A DNA stretch of 21,875 nucleotides from Coptodactyla brooksi (taxonomy: Eukaryota; Arthropoda; Insecta; Coleoptera; Scarabaeidae): contig JAWQRM010000510.1 in NCBI GenBank assembly GCA_033557675.1, forward strand, positions 1-21,875, given 5' to 3'. The position numbers and the translations under genes were made by a program. How positions within the stretch are numbered: position 1 is the stretch's first letter; every line of letters begins with the position of its first letter. This document shows, in pieces, positions 1 through 8,719 of this stretch. Below the pieces are notes generated by a model. The model was not told the origin of the DNA, made no database searches, and saw only the letters and a list, made by a program, of their open reading frames with translations.

Positions 1-447
1 ATCTGGATCATTTTCAGCAGTTTTAATGAGGTCTTTACAATGTTCTACACGAGCATTTTTTTGGTCGTCATTTAAAGCATTGTGCACTAAAACGTGCACA
101 AGCTCTTCTTGTTCCCAAATTTTTAGTCAAAATTTGACGAACAGTTTCTCTATTTGTTTTTAATTCTTCAGCTAATATTCTCACAGTAAAATTTTCGTCA
201 ACGGCAATGATTTCACAGATTTTTTCTACCAATTCAGCAAGATTTTTACTTTCTGGACGACCAGGTCTTTCATCACCGTGTAGATCCTCAAGGCCATTTT
301 TAAAACGATTCAACCACTCATAAACTCTAGCTTTAGACATACAATCATCATACACAATAATGATCATGCGTTTTTTTGGTCAATCCGTAAGTCTCAGCAC
401 ATTTTTCCCAGTTTAAAACAAAATTTAATATTTGCTCTTTGTTCCAT
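1..447 (-). pseudogene. mariner transposase, N-terminal part, frameshifted (mariner-1)
   Basis: Reading the minus strand, the ATG at 447 opens MEQRANIKFCFKLGK, the usual start of one insect mariner transposase group (also seen in SETMAR-like proteins). The frame is lost near 405 and a second frame opens near 367. That frame carries the paired-like DNA-binding domain: SKARVYEWLNRFKNG, the linker DERPGRPESK, then EELKTNRETVRQIL (second helix-turn-helix). One extra base near 88 stops this frame, and the reading continues in another frame as DDQKNARVEHC, the segment leading into the catalytic domain. The window edge cuts it there. Such proteins bind terminal inverted repeats and do cut-and-paste transposition at TA. 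At least three frame breaks make this copy dead. Family identity is firm; the subfamily is not. Confidence 0.85.
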
Positions 448-574
448 TATGTCTTTACGACGTCAACACAATTTTTATTGTCATTCAAATGGCTGTAACT
501 TTGTAACCTGTCATCCGATTAGCATGAGTTTGGGTGCGTTCAAAAGAAGTGGCTTGTATCTTTTTAAATCCTGA
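448..574. other. mariner-1 5' flank, inverted repeat not resolved
   Basis: This stretch lies upstream of the mariner-1 start and should contain its 5' untranslated part and terminal inverted repeat. I could not place the repeat end, because the other end of the element is outside the window. The non-LTR remnant begins right after it, near 575, so mariner-1 probably inserted into that older element or beside it. Confidence 0.3.
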
Positions 575-850
575 CAAGTGGAGTGCCAACATACCTTACT
601 AATAAGGTTACATACCCTACAGGTGTCCATAATTTGAATCTTAGATATAAAGGGTTACTGACACCCCCTCTTCATCATATGGAGCTGTTTAAGCGTTCAT
701 GTTCATATCCAATTTATATTACTTGTAACAAAATAGCCCATCAGTTTAAGCTAATGGGTTTGATGGCATTTCGAAAACATCTTTTCAACTGGCTATTACA
801 ACAACAGAATGAATTGCTGGATCGAAGGCATAAAGCTGATACCAAGGCAC
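575..850 (+). pseudogene. non-LTR retrotransposon ORF2, extreme C-terminus
   Basis: An open frame (to a stop at 892-894) contains HNLNLRYKGLLTPP, a hydrophobic middle and FRKHLFNWLLQQQ. This order matches the tail that follows the reverse transcriptase in CR1/Jockey-type insect non-LTR elements: a HNYNTR-like segment, LYNxLP, then FKxxLxxxLL. The LYNxLP core is eroded here to ITCNKIAHQ. No catalytic motif is present, so only about the last 80 residues survive. The 5' part would lie left of 575 and is replaced by mariner-1. The 850-894 portion is not recognisable. The family assignment rests on pattern memory, not a search. Confidence 0.55.
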
Positions 851-1110
851 ACGTTGCGGGGTGTTTCTCACAGAGTGTAAGGGGGATGTTATAGAGCGGG
901 TGAAGTGGTGAGAACAGAAATGATTGATCTAAGGCACATGCAATATCCGTTATTTTTCTTTAGGAATCAGATAATATAATATTATTTCAAACAAAAGCTT
1001 ATAGACGTTTCATAAGCAATAAATAATTAAATGTTTTGCTGTGTTTGGTAGAGTAAGTAGCATATAATATATGTTTAGTAGAATTTCATTTTATTTTGTC
1101 AATTAGAAGG

Positions 1111-1251
1111 TTAAGTTAGAGCAGCTTTACGCTGAACTTCGTCTTCAAGAAGTCGTAGCTGCAAGATTAAGCTAAGCAGCAGTTGTCCTTGAATGAGAGC
1201 ATCATTCCTTAGCGCGGAAGGCTCGTATTCAAAACCTATAATCCCAATAAA
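1111..1251 (-). CDS. short open frame F of an unrecognised same-strand cluster
   Basis: About 46 codons run open to a TAA at 1111. The residues include YEPSALRNDALIQGQ and a leucine-rich amphipathic stretch ending EDEVQRKAALT. There is no in-frame ATG at the start, and the beginning overlaps the hairpin at 1235-1267. It could be the tail of a longer broken protein or chance. I keep it because it shares strand, spacing and amino-acid character with the four open frames upstream (1332-2181). No family is recognised. Confidence 0.25.
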   Translation of the reverse strand, partial: FIGIIGFEYEPSALRNDALIQGQLLLSLILQLRLLEDEVQRKAALT

Positions 1252-1267
1252 CTATTGGGATTAGAGG
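1235..1267. repeat. hairpin, 15-bp arms with one mismatch, 3-nt loop
   Basis: The inner 10 bp (1240-1249 with 1253-1262) pair perfectly around AAC. Five further pairs with one mismatch extend it outward. It lies between open frames E and F of the minus-strand cluster. Confidence 0.85.
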
Positions 1268-1331
1268 TAAAATATTGGATTATATCTTTACCTTGCCTTG
1301 GAAGAGAAATTCTAAACTGAAAGAGACAATT

Positions 1332-1505
1332 TTAGTCGTCCTCCAATCTTGGTGTCATGCTTTCCCATACAGTTTTTAAGAACATATGGCAAAGTATGGC
1401 ACCATATGACAAAATAGCGGCTTGCCCAAGAGCTTGGAAAGCTATAAACTCCAAGTAATCTAAACCGTTTTCAAACGTATTATATCCAACAGGTTCGCCA
1501 AACAT
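1332..1505 (-). CDS. hypothetical 57-residue open frame E
   Basis: ATG at 1505 to TAA at 1332. The frame is also open 16 codons further upstream, to about 1553. It starts MFGEPVGYNTFENGLDYLEF, followed by a hydrophobic, possibly membrane-inserted segment (residues 22-42, AFQALGQAAILSYGAI), and ends with the acidic PRLEDD. The composition looks protein-like rather than like translated AT-rich noise. I recognise no family. It is the best formed of five short minus-strand frames between 1111 and 2181. It could be part of a decayed larger gene, a bacterial or viral insertion, or coincidence. Confidence 0.35.
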   Translation of the reverse strand: MFGEPVGYNTFENGLDYLEFIAFQALGQAAILSYGAILCHMFLKTVWESMTPRLEDD

Positions 1506-1617
1506 TTTGCTTTTTTTGAAGCTTTTCGAGTTACGATCAAATTCAGCACTTATTTATTTTGAACCCTTTCACATGCCTTTGAACTTTACAACTCTTCAAA
1601 GAATATGTCGTTGGCAA

Positions 1618-1794
1618 TTACTTTTTAAACTGCGTACGGTATATATTGAATTTATAAGCTATGAGCAATTTCCTTTTCTGACCCCCAATAAATTTACCAC
1701 CACCAATAATTTTACCATTTAAAAATAAACTTGTGTCTAACTTGTTTAAATTAACTGCGGCTGCTCTATAAATAGTTTTTCCATTGCACAGGTC
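1618..1794 (-). CDS. hypothetical 58-codon open frame D, no ATG
   Basis: Open from a stop overlapping the hairpin at 1795-1823 down to TAA at 1618. It contains NGKTIYRAAAVNLNKLD and a glycine-rich, basic stretch, GKIIGGGKFIGGQKRK. An ATG at 1784 lies in a different frame and stops after 12 codons, so if this was a gene there is probably a frameshift near its start. Family unknown. Confidence 0.28.
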   Translation of the reverse strand, partial: DLCNGKTIYRAAAVNLNKLDTSLFLNGKIIGGGKFIGGQKRKLLIAYKFNIYRTQFKK

Positions 1795-1823
1795 TTAAAT
1801 GTACGTCTCAAACGTACATTTAA
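1795..1823. repeat. perfect 12-bp hairpin, 5-nt loop
   Basis: Arms 1795-1806 and 1812-1823 (TTAAATGTACGT and its complement) around CTCAA. It sits exactly between the stop of open frame C (1825) and open frame D (1794), like an intergenic hairpin. Confidence 0.9.
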
Positions 1824-1824
1824 T

Positions 1825-1965
1825 TTATTCTAACAATTTATTCCCTACTAGAATATACATTTTTATCTCTTTGCGGAGAAAATCGCTTCGGGCGAGGTAT
1901 TCATAAGATGTACATAAAATTTCAGTCATAAACTGAATACGTGCCATAAGAAGTTTTTCGCTCAT
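1825..1965 (-). CDS. hypothetical 46-residue open frame C
   Basis: ATG at 1965 to TAA at 1825. It opens MSEKLLMARIQFMTEILC and continues as a mixed hydrophobic/basic protein with YEYLARSDFLRKE near the middle, probably helical. The start lies 6 nt after the stop of the upstream frame (1972), a spacing more like a prokaryotic or large-DNA-virus gene array than animal DNA. I see no clear Shine-Dalgarno site. Family unknown. Confidence 0.35.
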   Translation of the reverse strand: MSEKLLMARIQFMTEILCTSYEYLARSDFLRKEIKMYILVGNKLLE

Positions 1966-1971
1966 ATCTGT

Positions 1972-2181
1972 TTATTTATTAAAATATTTTAAAACCGTTG
2001 GAAAGTTCGCGATATTCATCATTACCGTATTTTTATAGTCTATTCTCTGATAATTCAATTAGGAAAAGAAATGTGAACCTAATGAGCTATCATCTTCGCG
2101 GAAATAGCCATATTCAAATTGTTTTGATGCAGAAATTAAGCATGGCATTGCAAAACCGCTTTCACCATTTGCAAGAGCCAT
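1972..2181 (-). CDS. hypothetical open frame A/B with one internal stop
   Basis: ATG at 2181 gives 40 codons to a TAA at 2059. The same frame then continues for 28 more codons to TAA at 1972. The first part includes NGESGFAMPCLISASKQFEY and an acidic FREDDSS. The second contains IANFPTVLKYFNK. An open stretch of 70 codons with one stop suggests a decayed single gene or two adjacent tiny frames. No family is recognised. Confidence 0.32.
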
Positions 2182-2295
2182 ATTTGTAGTATATTAAATC
2201 GAGATTTCAAATATATTTACGGATCAGGTAGAAATAACTAATGTAATGACTCATCCACGTATAATTAATATTATTCTAGATAAGAACCATTTTCT

Positions 2296-2360
2296 ATTAT
2301 AAGAACTTATATAACACTAAATTATAATATTTAGTGTTATATAATATTATTAAGTCTTAT
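2296..2360. repeat. AT-rich foldback, perfect 16-bp arms
   Basis: Arms 2307-2322 and 2329-2344 (TTATATAACACTAAAT and its complement) pair perfectly around TATAAT. Flanking ATAAGAACTT / AAGTCTTAT extends the pairing imperfectly. It could be a tiny MITE or a template-switch palindrome. Confidence 0.85.
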
Positions 2361-2414
2361 GGTCTTTTAATTACGCTTGTTAATTGCGCATCTAATTGAA
2401 CTGAAGCGATTTAG

Positions 2415-2816
2415 CAGATTAATCTTTTACCTCACACCTTTCTCATAACAAATAATCATTTTTTATTTAATCTTCGAGATCATTATTGGTCAGGACTACA
2501 GTTCCAGGAAAAAATTAGAGACAATCGACATTGGACATTTTCTTTGACCTTTGAGTATGTTTTTAAAGGCGATAATAAATACATAATTATATTTGTGTTG
2601 TTGCAAAGGTGTTGTTGTCATCATAATTTAATTTATGAAAAACTAAATTTGTTTAGACCAATTAAACACACTATGTTCTCCCAGAAGCAAAATAAACTAG
2701 CACGTAACATATTAATATTAACATTGTACAAGTACTCCTCACTTTACGACCCATCTGCAGATCAAAACCAATCGAGTTTTGATCTGCAATTCGGGGAATC
2801 TCCTTCCTCAGCTTGA
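2415..2816 (+). other. long anonymous open frame, 133 codons
   Basis: From just after a TAG (2412) to the TGA at 2814-2816 this frame has no stop, which is long for DNA of this composition. It has no early ATG. One part, WTFSLTFEYVFKGDNKYI, resembles a beta-strand segment, but I could not tie it to a family; the rest is low-information. It ends with the hairpin at 2756-2788. It may be a decayed exon or chance. Confidence 0.18.
2756..2788. repeat. perfect 13-bp hairpin, 7-nt loop
   Basis: TGCAGATCAAAAC (2756-2768) pairs with 2776-2788 around CAATCGA. It is unusually GC-balanced for this neighbourhood. Confidence 0.9.
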
Positions 2817-3010
2817 GTGTCGGTCAGTGGGAAATGGTGACATGCGCACTGGGGGTATTATAGGCTTGCTATGCAGTTCAGTCACCTTCAGTCCGACAAG
2901 CAGTTTTTTTTAACATAGGTGTAACTCCAAAACACACAGTATGACAATTAAATAATGAGAATTTTTAGATATACAAAAAAGCACATTGAATTATGTTTAA
3001 AAGTTATTTT

Positions 3011-3470
3011 TTATTCAAAATAGGTTCCATTTAACTCAATACATTTTCTTGCACGATGAACCAACGCATGCATGGATTTTTGTATGTCATCCTTAGGAAT
3101 GGCCTTTAATACCTGCATCACAGGTGCTTGAATGGCTGAAATGTTATTGTAAAACGATCCTTTTATCACAATTTTCAGTTTAGAGACAAGAAAATAGTCA
3201 CACTGTGATATATCAGGCAAATACGTCTCTTATGTGGTGGTGCATCATCATGCAATAAAAACAGCTGTTCTCCTGCTGGATATTCAGGGTTAACACGTAC
3301 ATTCTTGACCACAAACGATGTAAAAGTGCTAAATAATATTCTCCATTGATAGTTTTACCATCTGGAACAAATTCCATATGGACAATCCCTTGTGAATCAT
3401 AAAAATATTGTCTTGATTCTTGACTTCTGAAAACGAATTCTTGACTTCTGAAATTGACGCTTAGCTTTTT
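3011..3470 (-). pseudogene. mariner transposase catalytic domain, internally deleted (mariner-2)
   Basis: On the minus strand, FYDSQGIVHMEFVPDGKTIN with EYYLALLHRL is the mariner block around the first catalytic Asp (FxDxxG). After a frameshift, LLHDDAPPH (3232-3258) is the HDNAP block with the second Asp. Then comes PDISQCDYFLVSKLK, the SPDLSPCDYFLFPKLK block with the third Asp, and the C-terminus runs to GTYFE and TAA at 3011. Only about five codons separate the second and third blocks where the family has roughly 30, so about 85-90 bp are missing. The N-terminal DNA-binding half is absent: the sequence switches to a non-LTR element near 3500. The three acidic residues survive, but spacing and frame are broken. 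Confidence 0.85.
3416..3453. repeat. 21-bp tandem duplication inside mariner-2
   Basis: ATTCTTGACTTCTGAAA occurs at 3416-3432 and again at 3437-3453, period 21 bp. In the transposase frame it duplicates seven codons (FRSQE repeated), so it is in frame. Confidence 0.85.
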
Positions 3471-3525
3471 GATCATGCTTAAGATCAGCAATTCAGATCT
3501 TATGAAGTAGGATTGTGGAAGATGG

Positions 3526-4115
3526 AAGCTATACAAGTTACGAATATATGAAAACGCAGAACACAATATAAAGCTTAATGGAAAGGATATTGAATAGGTC
3601 AGCACGTGCAAGTACCTAGGTAGTATAGTAAACAGTAGAGGTAACTTATAAGGAGAAATTAAAGAATAGTAAAACAAAAGAGTAGTAAAGCCAATACTTA
3701 CATATTCATGTCAATCATGGACCACAAGCGAACGACAAAAAAGTAAGATAAATAGCAAGAACATGAGGTTCTTGAGAAAAATTAAAGGTAAAACCAGATT
3801 AGATAAAATTATAAAGCATGTATACAGAGAGCAGCTTAAAGTGGATCCAATTGAAGTGACCATACAACAGAGCCAACTCAGATGGTTTGGACATGTAGCA
3901 AGAATGGAGGAAGAGGTGGAAAAAAGAAGGAAGGGAAGACCTAAGAAAACATGGGCTCAGGAACTAAGGAGAGTATTGGAAATGAGGGGTGAAAATGGGA
4001 AGAAGTAAGAAAAATGTCCACGGACAGAAAAAAACGGAAAAAAAGTCCAAGCTCATCTCCACACTAACCCTACACCTCACGGTAGAAAGGTTTGAGATTA
4101 ACTAAATAAATAAAT
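3526..4115 (+). pseudogene. non-LTR retrotransposon ORF2, C-terminal part and 3' tail
   Basis: One frame from about 3526 to 4008 reads as the region following the reverse-transcriptase active site of insect non-LTR elements: IKLNGKDIE, CKYLGSIVNSRG, VKPILTYSCQSWTT, MRFLRKIKGKTRLDK, QLRWFGHVARMEE and the basic RRKGRPKKTWAQEL. It contains stops at 3595, 3649, 3667 and 3670, and about 40 residues are missing between the YLGS and TYGCE-type blocks. After 4008 other frames still show EVRKMSTDRKK and HLHTNPTPHGRK, so decay continued by frameshift. The sequence ends in an ACTAAATAAATAAATG tail near 4100, a plausible target-primed 3' end. It cannot be active. Confidence 0.85.
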
Positions 4116-4735
4116 GTATTTTACCTTTTACGATTTACTCTTTTTGTATTTTTACGTAATTTATTTTCGATAGCAACTTATCCATATTATATTGGCTACC
4201 TACGGCTGTATTGTTAAAAGACATTTGTGGAAAGGTATAATAACACGAAGAGTGTTGTTTGAACGAATTTTGCGAATAATTGATTACCACAATTCTTTTT
4301 TTATCCAGTCGAAAATAATAGGTTGGATATCTCAGAAATTAAGTGCTTTTTTAAACTTTATGATGTATTTTAAACATTATTTTAAAATAAATTTTAATGA
4401 TTAGGTAATATATGACTACAAATGAGAGGAGCATAAAAATATTTCGGTATCTATGAATGGGCTGTGACTACCGAAAGGTTAAGACTGCTAAAAGATACCA
4501 GTGGTTCAAACACGAGTGGTTCAAGGTTAAGACACCAGTGCAAATGTACCCAATGAACAAGACGCTTTCTAATTTTTTTTTGCACGATTGGAACGCTCAG
4601 AATTAGTGAAGTATTTATTCTTAGTGAATATAGTGTCAAATCTGTTTGGTGCATGCTTACTTAAACTGAATTCACGTTTCCCTCACCAGAAAAGGGTATG
4701 TAAAACTATCATTGTATAGGATAGCAGGACAGCGT
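4116..4735. other. anonymous intergenic sequence
   Basis: The open frames here (for example 4192-4404 +, 4451-4654 -) have no recognisable motifs and look like chance. Confidence 0.5.
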
Positions 4736-4739
4736 CACT

Positions 4740-5325
4740 GACTTTGTGAGTAGTAGGTACAAAAGCAAAGATACCCGCAATTCGTTCGGCATACAGGACT
4801 ACAAGGATGAAATGTATCCAGTGAATTTTTTTGTTTTAAATGTAACAGCAAAATAAAAAGAAGGCACAAAAGAAATAACAACATAAAGACTCTACCCAAA
4901 CCGAAAGTTGAAAGCATAGACAAATATAAATTAAGCGGGGTATACAAATTAGTTTGCGACATCTGCAAGATGTCATATATCGGCCAAATACGTCGGAAAC
5001 TCCAGGATAGAGACAATGAACACATAAGACCCCACTGATTCCATAGAGCCGACTCCAATTACGCCGAACACCTTAATAAATGCAAGGGGCAATTGGCAAT
5101 TGAAGGAAAAGGTAATACTGGACACCAGAGAAGCTGTAAAAATCTACAAATATAAAAAAAAAACACGACAACACCAATATGCAGATCAGCAGTCATCAGG
5201 GCATTATTTCTACCCCACTACGAAAGTTCCAGACACATATATAAGACACCTATAATTTACATATTATATTCACTTGAATATATAATATTCAAGTGAATAT
5301 ATCACATTAACTATTTCTGAAGAGG
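4740..5325 (+). pseudogene. Penelope-like element 3' end with GIY-YIG endonuclease domain (PLE-1)
   Basis: The clearest part is 4888-5110: KYKL then SGVYKLVCDICKMSYIGQ, which has the GIY (as GVY) and YIG motifs and the CxxC of Penelope-type GIY-YIG nucleases, then RKLQDRDNEHIRPH and, after a TGA at 5036, NYAEHLNKCKG. A frameshift later gives ILDTREAVKIYKY, matching the end of the domain. In PLEs this nuclease follows the reverse transcriptase and nicks target DNA to prime insertion. No reverse transcriptase is recognisable upstream, so the copy is 5' truncated. Downstream, TATATAAG (5238) and a CTGAAGA (5317-5323) resemble the TATA box and hammerhead core of other PLE ends here, but the remainder is eroded. 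Confidence 0.8.
5266..5300. repeat. perfect 16-bp palindrome, 3-nt spacer
   Basis: ATATTCACTTGAATAT (5266-5281), ATA, then its exact complement (5285-5300). It lies in the PLE-1 end between the TATATAAG box and the CTGAAGA remnant and lengthens that interval compared with the other PLE copies. Confidence 0.95.
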
Positions 5326-5648
5326 AACTTTAAAAATGCTAAAGTATAAAGTATAAGTTTTTGTCAAACAATATATAAGTGGACTTGTACATCAAATATA
5401 TGAAGATTAGAAACCAACGAATAATAATAACAAAGCATTTTGGCTTTTCTAACTTGCTTTTTAGCAAAAGTGTATAGTTTTCTTCGTACATTTTATGAAG
5501 ATTTCAAATTTTCAAACTCTTTTCGTTCAACAGATATAGTGTTTAAATTCGATAATTTGTCTTCTTACGTTGAAATTCTAAGATAATTTTTTATTTGCTT
5601 TAATTTACAAAAATTTCTCTTTGCCCTTACTACCAACTAGTAATAAGT

Positions 5649-5672
5649 AATAAGTACTAGAAAGTACTTATT
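5649..5672. repeat. perfect 10-bp hairpin, 4-nt loop
   Basis: AATAAGTACT, AGAA, AGTACTTATT. It overlaps the 3' end of the minus-strand open frame at 5657-5872. Confidence 0.85.
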
Positions 5673-5872
5673 AATATTAATTCTGTCAATTCCTTGATTG
5701 CTTTAACCTCTTTTACTTCTCATTTGAGGTATGTCTTTGAAGAAATTAGTTGATAACAAAACTTTACAGTTAAATCATTTCTGTGTTGCTTCACAGCATA
5801 TTCTGTAGCTTTAATTGTAATAAAATCATCAGGTAATGAAATCAGTTGATATGGTTGCAAAATTCTCAAGCA
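5657..5872 (-). other. anonymous open frame with one stop
   Basis: 72 codons on the minus strand are interrupted only by TGA at 5720-5722. The longest piece reads QLISLPDDFITIKATEYAVK onward and looks protein-like, followed by the charged EVKEVKAIKELTEL. There is no in-frame ATG near the start, and I recognise no family. It may be a decayed gene piece or chance. Confidence 0.2.
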
Positions 5873-5899
5873 TCAGTAATACGCTCTGAAGGAAGATTC

Positions 5900-7335
5900 T
5901 GGGTCAGAACATTTTTCATCTATTGCTATTTTATCGAAAAACTGTTTAATTTTCTATGTTCATTGTTAGTAACTTACAGGTGTTATATTCTATTATGTTG
6001 CCAACATTTTTTCAAATGGTTTACGAGGAGGCATCTGACGTTAGTTTCTTTTTTGTGAATTTCTAATGCGAGATATCAGACTGCACCAGAGAAAAGCTTC
6101 AATATCAAATTAATTTTAATTTTGGATATAATAATCATAAAGTACATTAGATTCTATGAAATATCATAACTATACAATTTATTTTGTATAAATTGAATCA
6201 ATAAAACAGAAAAATCTTTCTGATAATGTACGATAGTTTACCTTTGACTTAGACATCCAATAATATCAAATCAAACTGACAAAGCATAAAAAAATTAATC
6301 TATTACTTAAATATAACAAGAATTGGTTCTCTGGTTACTTAATTTCTTAGTTTTAACGCTTTTCCCTACTATTTGCATGTCAGAATAAGTTTATGTGTAA
6401 AATCCGTTCAGGTTTATCAATTTGAACATAGCAAATTCTTTGCTTGTAATTAACACGAAATGCGTATCTGTTTTAAATGGGCTTTTGTTTTCCATCCATT
6501 TACGTAGTGGGAAGTTACACTGCGAAACTAATCCGACTCAAACGACAGGAAAAAGAACAAAATAAAGAGATAGCGTTCGAAATTTCTCTGATACTGTAAC
6601 ACTTCGTGACTGGAACAATTTCATTTCGCGCATATGTAACCAGAAATTGGCATTAAATGAGAGTTTAGTTGTTAAGTATTTCTTTTTGGTGGCATGCCCA
6701 CCATGTTATTGAAAATTTACCATATAAATTTTATACGTAATCGAATATGTTTATTAGGTAAAAATTTAACACCATACTTAAGCATTACTATTTTCTATCT
6801 AGAAGCCAATAATTTCCTTTTAGAACGTAAAAATTATTGCGCAATACCTTTCACCTGAACAGTTAATTTTCGTAGGCTTAGCATAATGATTGTTGCGTTA
6901 TTGGAATGTTGCACGTATACACACGGATAACCAAGTTACCAACTAAATATAAAAACAATAGCAACATTACATCGACCATAATTACGAAAGAGCTCTTAAG
7001 TAGCTGTTATGCAGAAAACAATTTATTGTGAAAGGTCGGCACACGATAAACAATGTGACATCTGCGAATGGGATATCTTAGAAAAACAATAAACAGCTAG
7101 TTATATTTTGCGGTTTTGGTTTATTTGAATAACAGCTATGAAGCTAATTGTCTGTAATTATGCATTAGATAAGATTCTATGTAACATATTGAAAGAGTTA
7201 ATATGTGTGTGTTCTAAAGCGATCCTGGTTGTAATAAATATCTTATTCAAAATTAGCTTTAGTAAAAAAAAACATTTTCGGTATCCATAATGATTGATTT
7301 TTATAATTAAACATTATAACTTTCAAAATAATGGA
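5900..7335. other. anonymous AT-rich sequence
   Basis: I see no coding motif, RNA gene or element end here. The frames at 5846-6058 (+) and 7339-7554 (-) carry no recognisable domain. Confidence 0.5.
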
Positions 7336-7559
7336 TGTTTACCCAACAGCATTAAGTATTTTTTCTCTGGGAAGCTTCACCAGTCTTATATCGTTTGTAG
7401 TAATATTACATTTCAAATGAAATTGTAATATCCCTTTCCATTTGTAAGAGAAATGCTGAATAAAATATATCTTCCATTTCTGGATATACCCCTCTCCGTA
7501 AAGTGTTTCGACTCTTATGGCTGTATACAACACAAAAACCAAAGAAACAACCACAATAC

Positions 7560-8015
7560 TAATGTTTTAAAACTCAACATATGTTGCGGTTTATCACATA
7601 AGCCGTCTTCAGGAGAAAGAATGAACAACTAATATGAAAAACCGGACTTATATACCTACTCTAATTACTTTTAATGGGTCCACTTACTTATAATTAGTCC
7701 TTCTACCTACCAGGTCAAAAAGGATCGAGGCAGGTATAGGGGCAGGGCCGTTATTAAATATTTCATTTTTGTTTTTAAAATTTCTATGCTTTCCGGTCCA
7801 TCAAGTTGATTATTTGATTTAATTTTATCATTTATCCTGTGGTTAAGAGTAATCATGTGATCAGCCACACTAGATTTATTTGGATTTATATCGTTATTTA
7901 TAGCTAACTCTTCAATATATCTAAGTTCTTTATTATTTCTAATCTTGTTTAGCGGAATGTTTAATAACTGATCTATCATACTATTGAATTGCAGATTTAT
8001 ATTAAAAAACTGCAT
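7560..8015 (-). pseudogene. Penelope-like element 3' fragment (PLE-3)
   Basis: The minus-strand frame 8015-7707 begins with SMIDQLLNIPLNK and NNKELRYIEELAINN, matching the segment after the PLE reverse transcriptase (LLxIPL...NKELxxIxxIAxNNG). It then jumps to SSVADHMITLNHRIND and ESIEILKTKMKYL, which resemble the C-terminal half of the GIY-YIG domain. The GIY and YIG motifs are missing, so an internal deletion joined two regions. The stop at 7707 is followed by a TATATAA (7654-7648) and a CTGAAGA (7612-7606), the same order as at other PLE ends in this window. Identity is likely but rests on short motifs. Confidence 0.55.
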
Positions 8016-8545
8016 AAAATATCACATTCTAATCATTTGCCTTTGCTTTTTAATATTAGATATCTTACATTGTCCAACATCATACTTCTCTGCCAAATTA
8101 TGTCTGCATTAATTTATTAATATTTTTGATTTCACATTCAAAAGCTCTGATCTTAGCTCCTAAACACAAGCTTGGAGAATAACTATATGAACTAAAAAGC
8201 TGGGGATATTCGAGGTTATTTCGAAGAATCACGTTATTTTTCACTGCACAGCGTGCGCGAAAAAATTAGCGATCGAAAATTAATGCGGATTATTGAGTGT
8301 ATAACGAGACGTAAATTTAATTCGCAGGATGATGCAGATTAGCGAATATGCGCTGTATTCGTGTTATAGTCAAGGTTAGACAAATAATTCCATATTTCAT
8401 TTTAAGTTAGGAGGCGCGTTTTGGGTGTGGAAGAAATATACACAGCAATTGCAAACATCTGGTAGATTCGCATATGAATTGTTTGGAAATATAGAGGTAT
8501 CCATAAACTTACCACTAAAGATGTTCACATTCTGATTTTGTTAGA
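8016..8545. other. anonymous AT-rich sequence
   Basis: I see no supported feature. The left part may be upstream PLE-3 sequence too eroded to read. Confidence 0.4.
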
Positions 8546-8549
8546 GGTA

Positions 8550-8594
8550 CTGCAAGAAGTATAAGATGGCAGAAGACGTCTTATACTTTTGCAG
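8550..8594. repeat. hairpin, 10-bp perfect plus 6-bp outer arms
   Basis: AAGTATAAGA and TCTTATACTT pair around a 12-nt loop. CTGCAA and TTGCAG extend it after a one-base bulge. Confidence 0.8.
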
Positions 8595-8626
8595 TTTTTC
8601 TAGGTTCAGATTTAAATTTAAATTTA

Positions 8627-8710
8627 AGTATAAAATGCTTCTTTAGCATAAATATCATTTTATACTAAAAAGGAAAAAAGAATATTCCATATTTTATTTT
8701 TTAGTATAAA
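8627..8710. repeat. overlapping AT-rich inverted repeats
   Basis: AGTATAAAATG (8627-8637) pairs with 8656-8666. The middle arm also pairs as TTTATACTAAAAA (8659-8671) with 8698-8710. The three arms share one core and can fold in two alternative ways. Confidence 0.75.
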
Positions 8711-8719
8711 TTATAAGTC

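Noticed and set aside
1795..1823. Rho-independent terminator between open frames C and D
   Set aside because: The stem is AT-rich and lacks a following T-run on the minus strand, and the window is otherwise eukaryotic. It is listed as a hairpin only.
2415..2640. Possible cytosolic carboxypeptidase-like segment (SLTFEYVF)
   Set aside because: Eight to ten residues of beta-strand-like sequence are not enough, and the following sequence does not match that family.
5846..6058. 70-codon plus-strand open frame with hydrophobic residues
   Set aside because: Its apparent membrane segments are what T-rich sequence gives by chance, and there is no family match.
7602..7640. Hammerhead motif in PLE-3 called as an ncRNA
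   Set aside because: CTGAAGA and the position fit, but the GAAA segment reads TAAAC and the stems do not pair convincingly. It was kept only as a positional remark.
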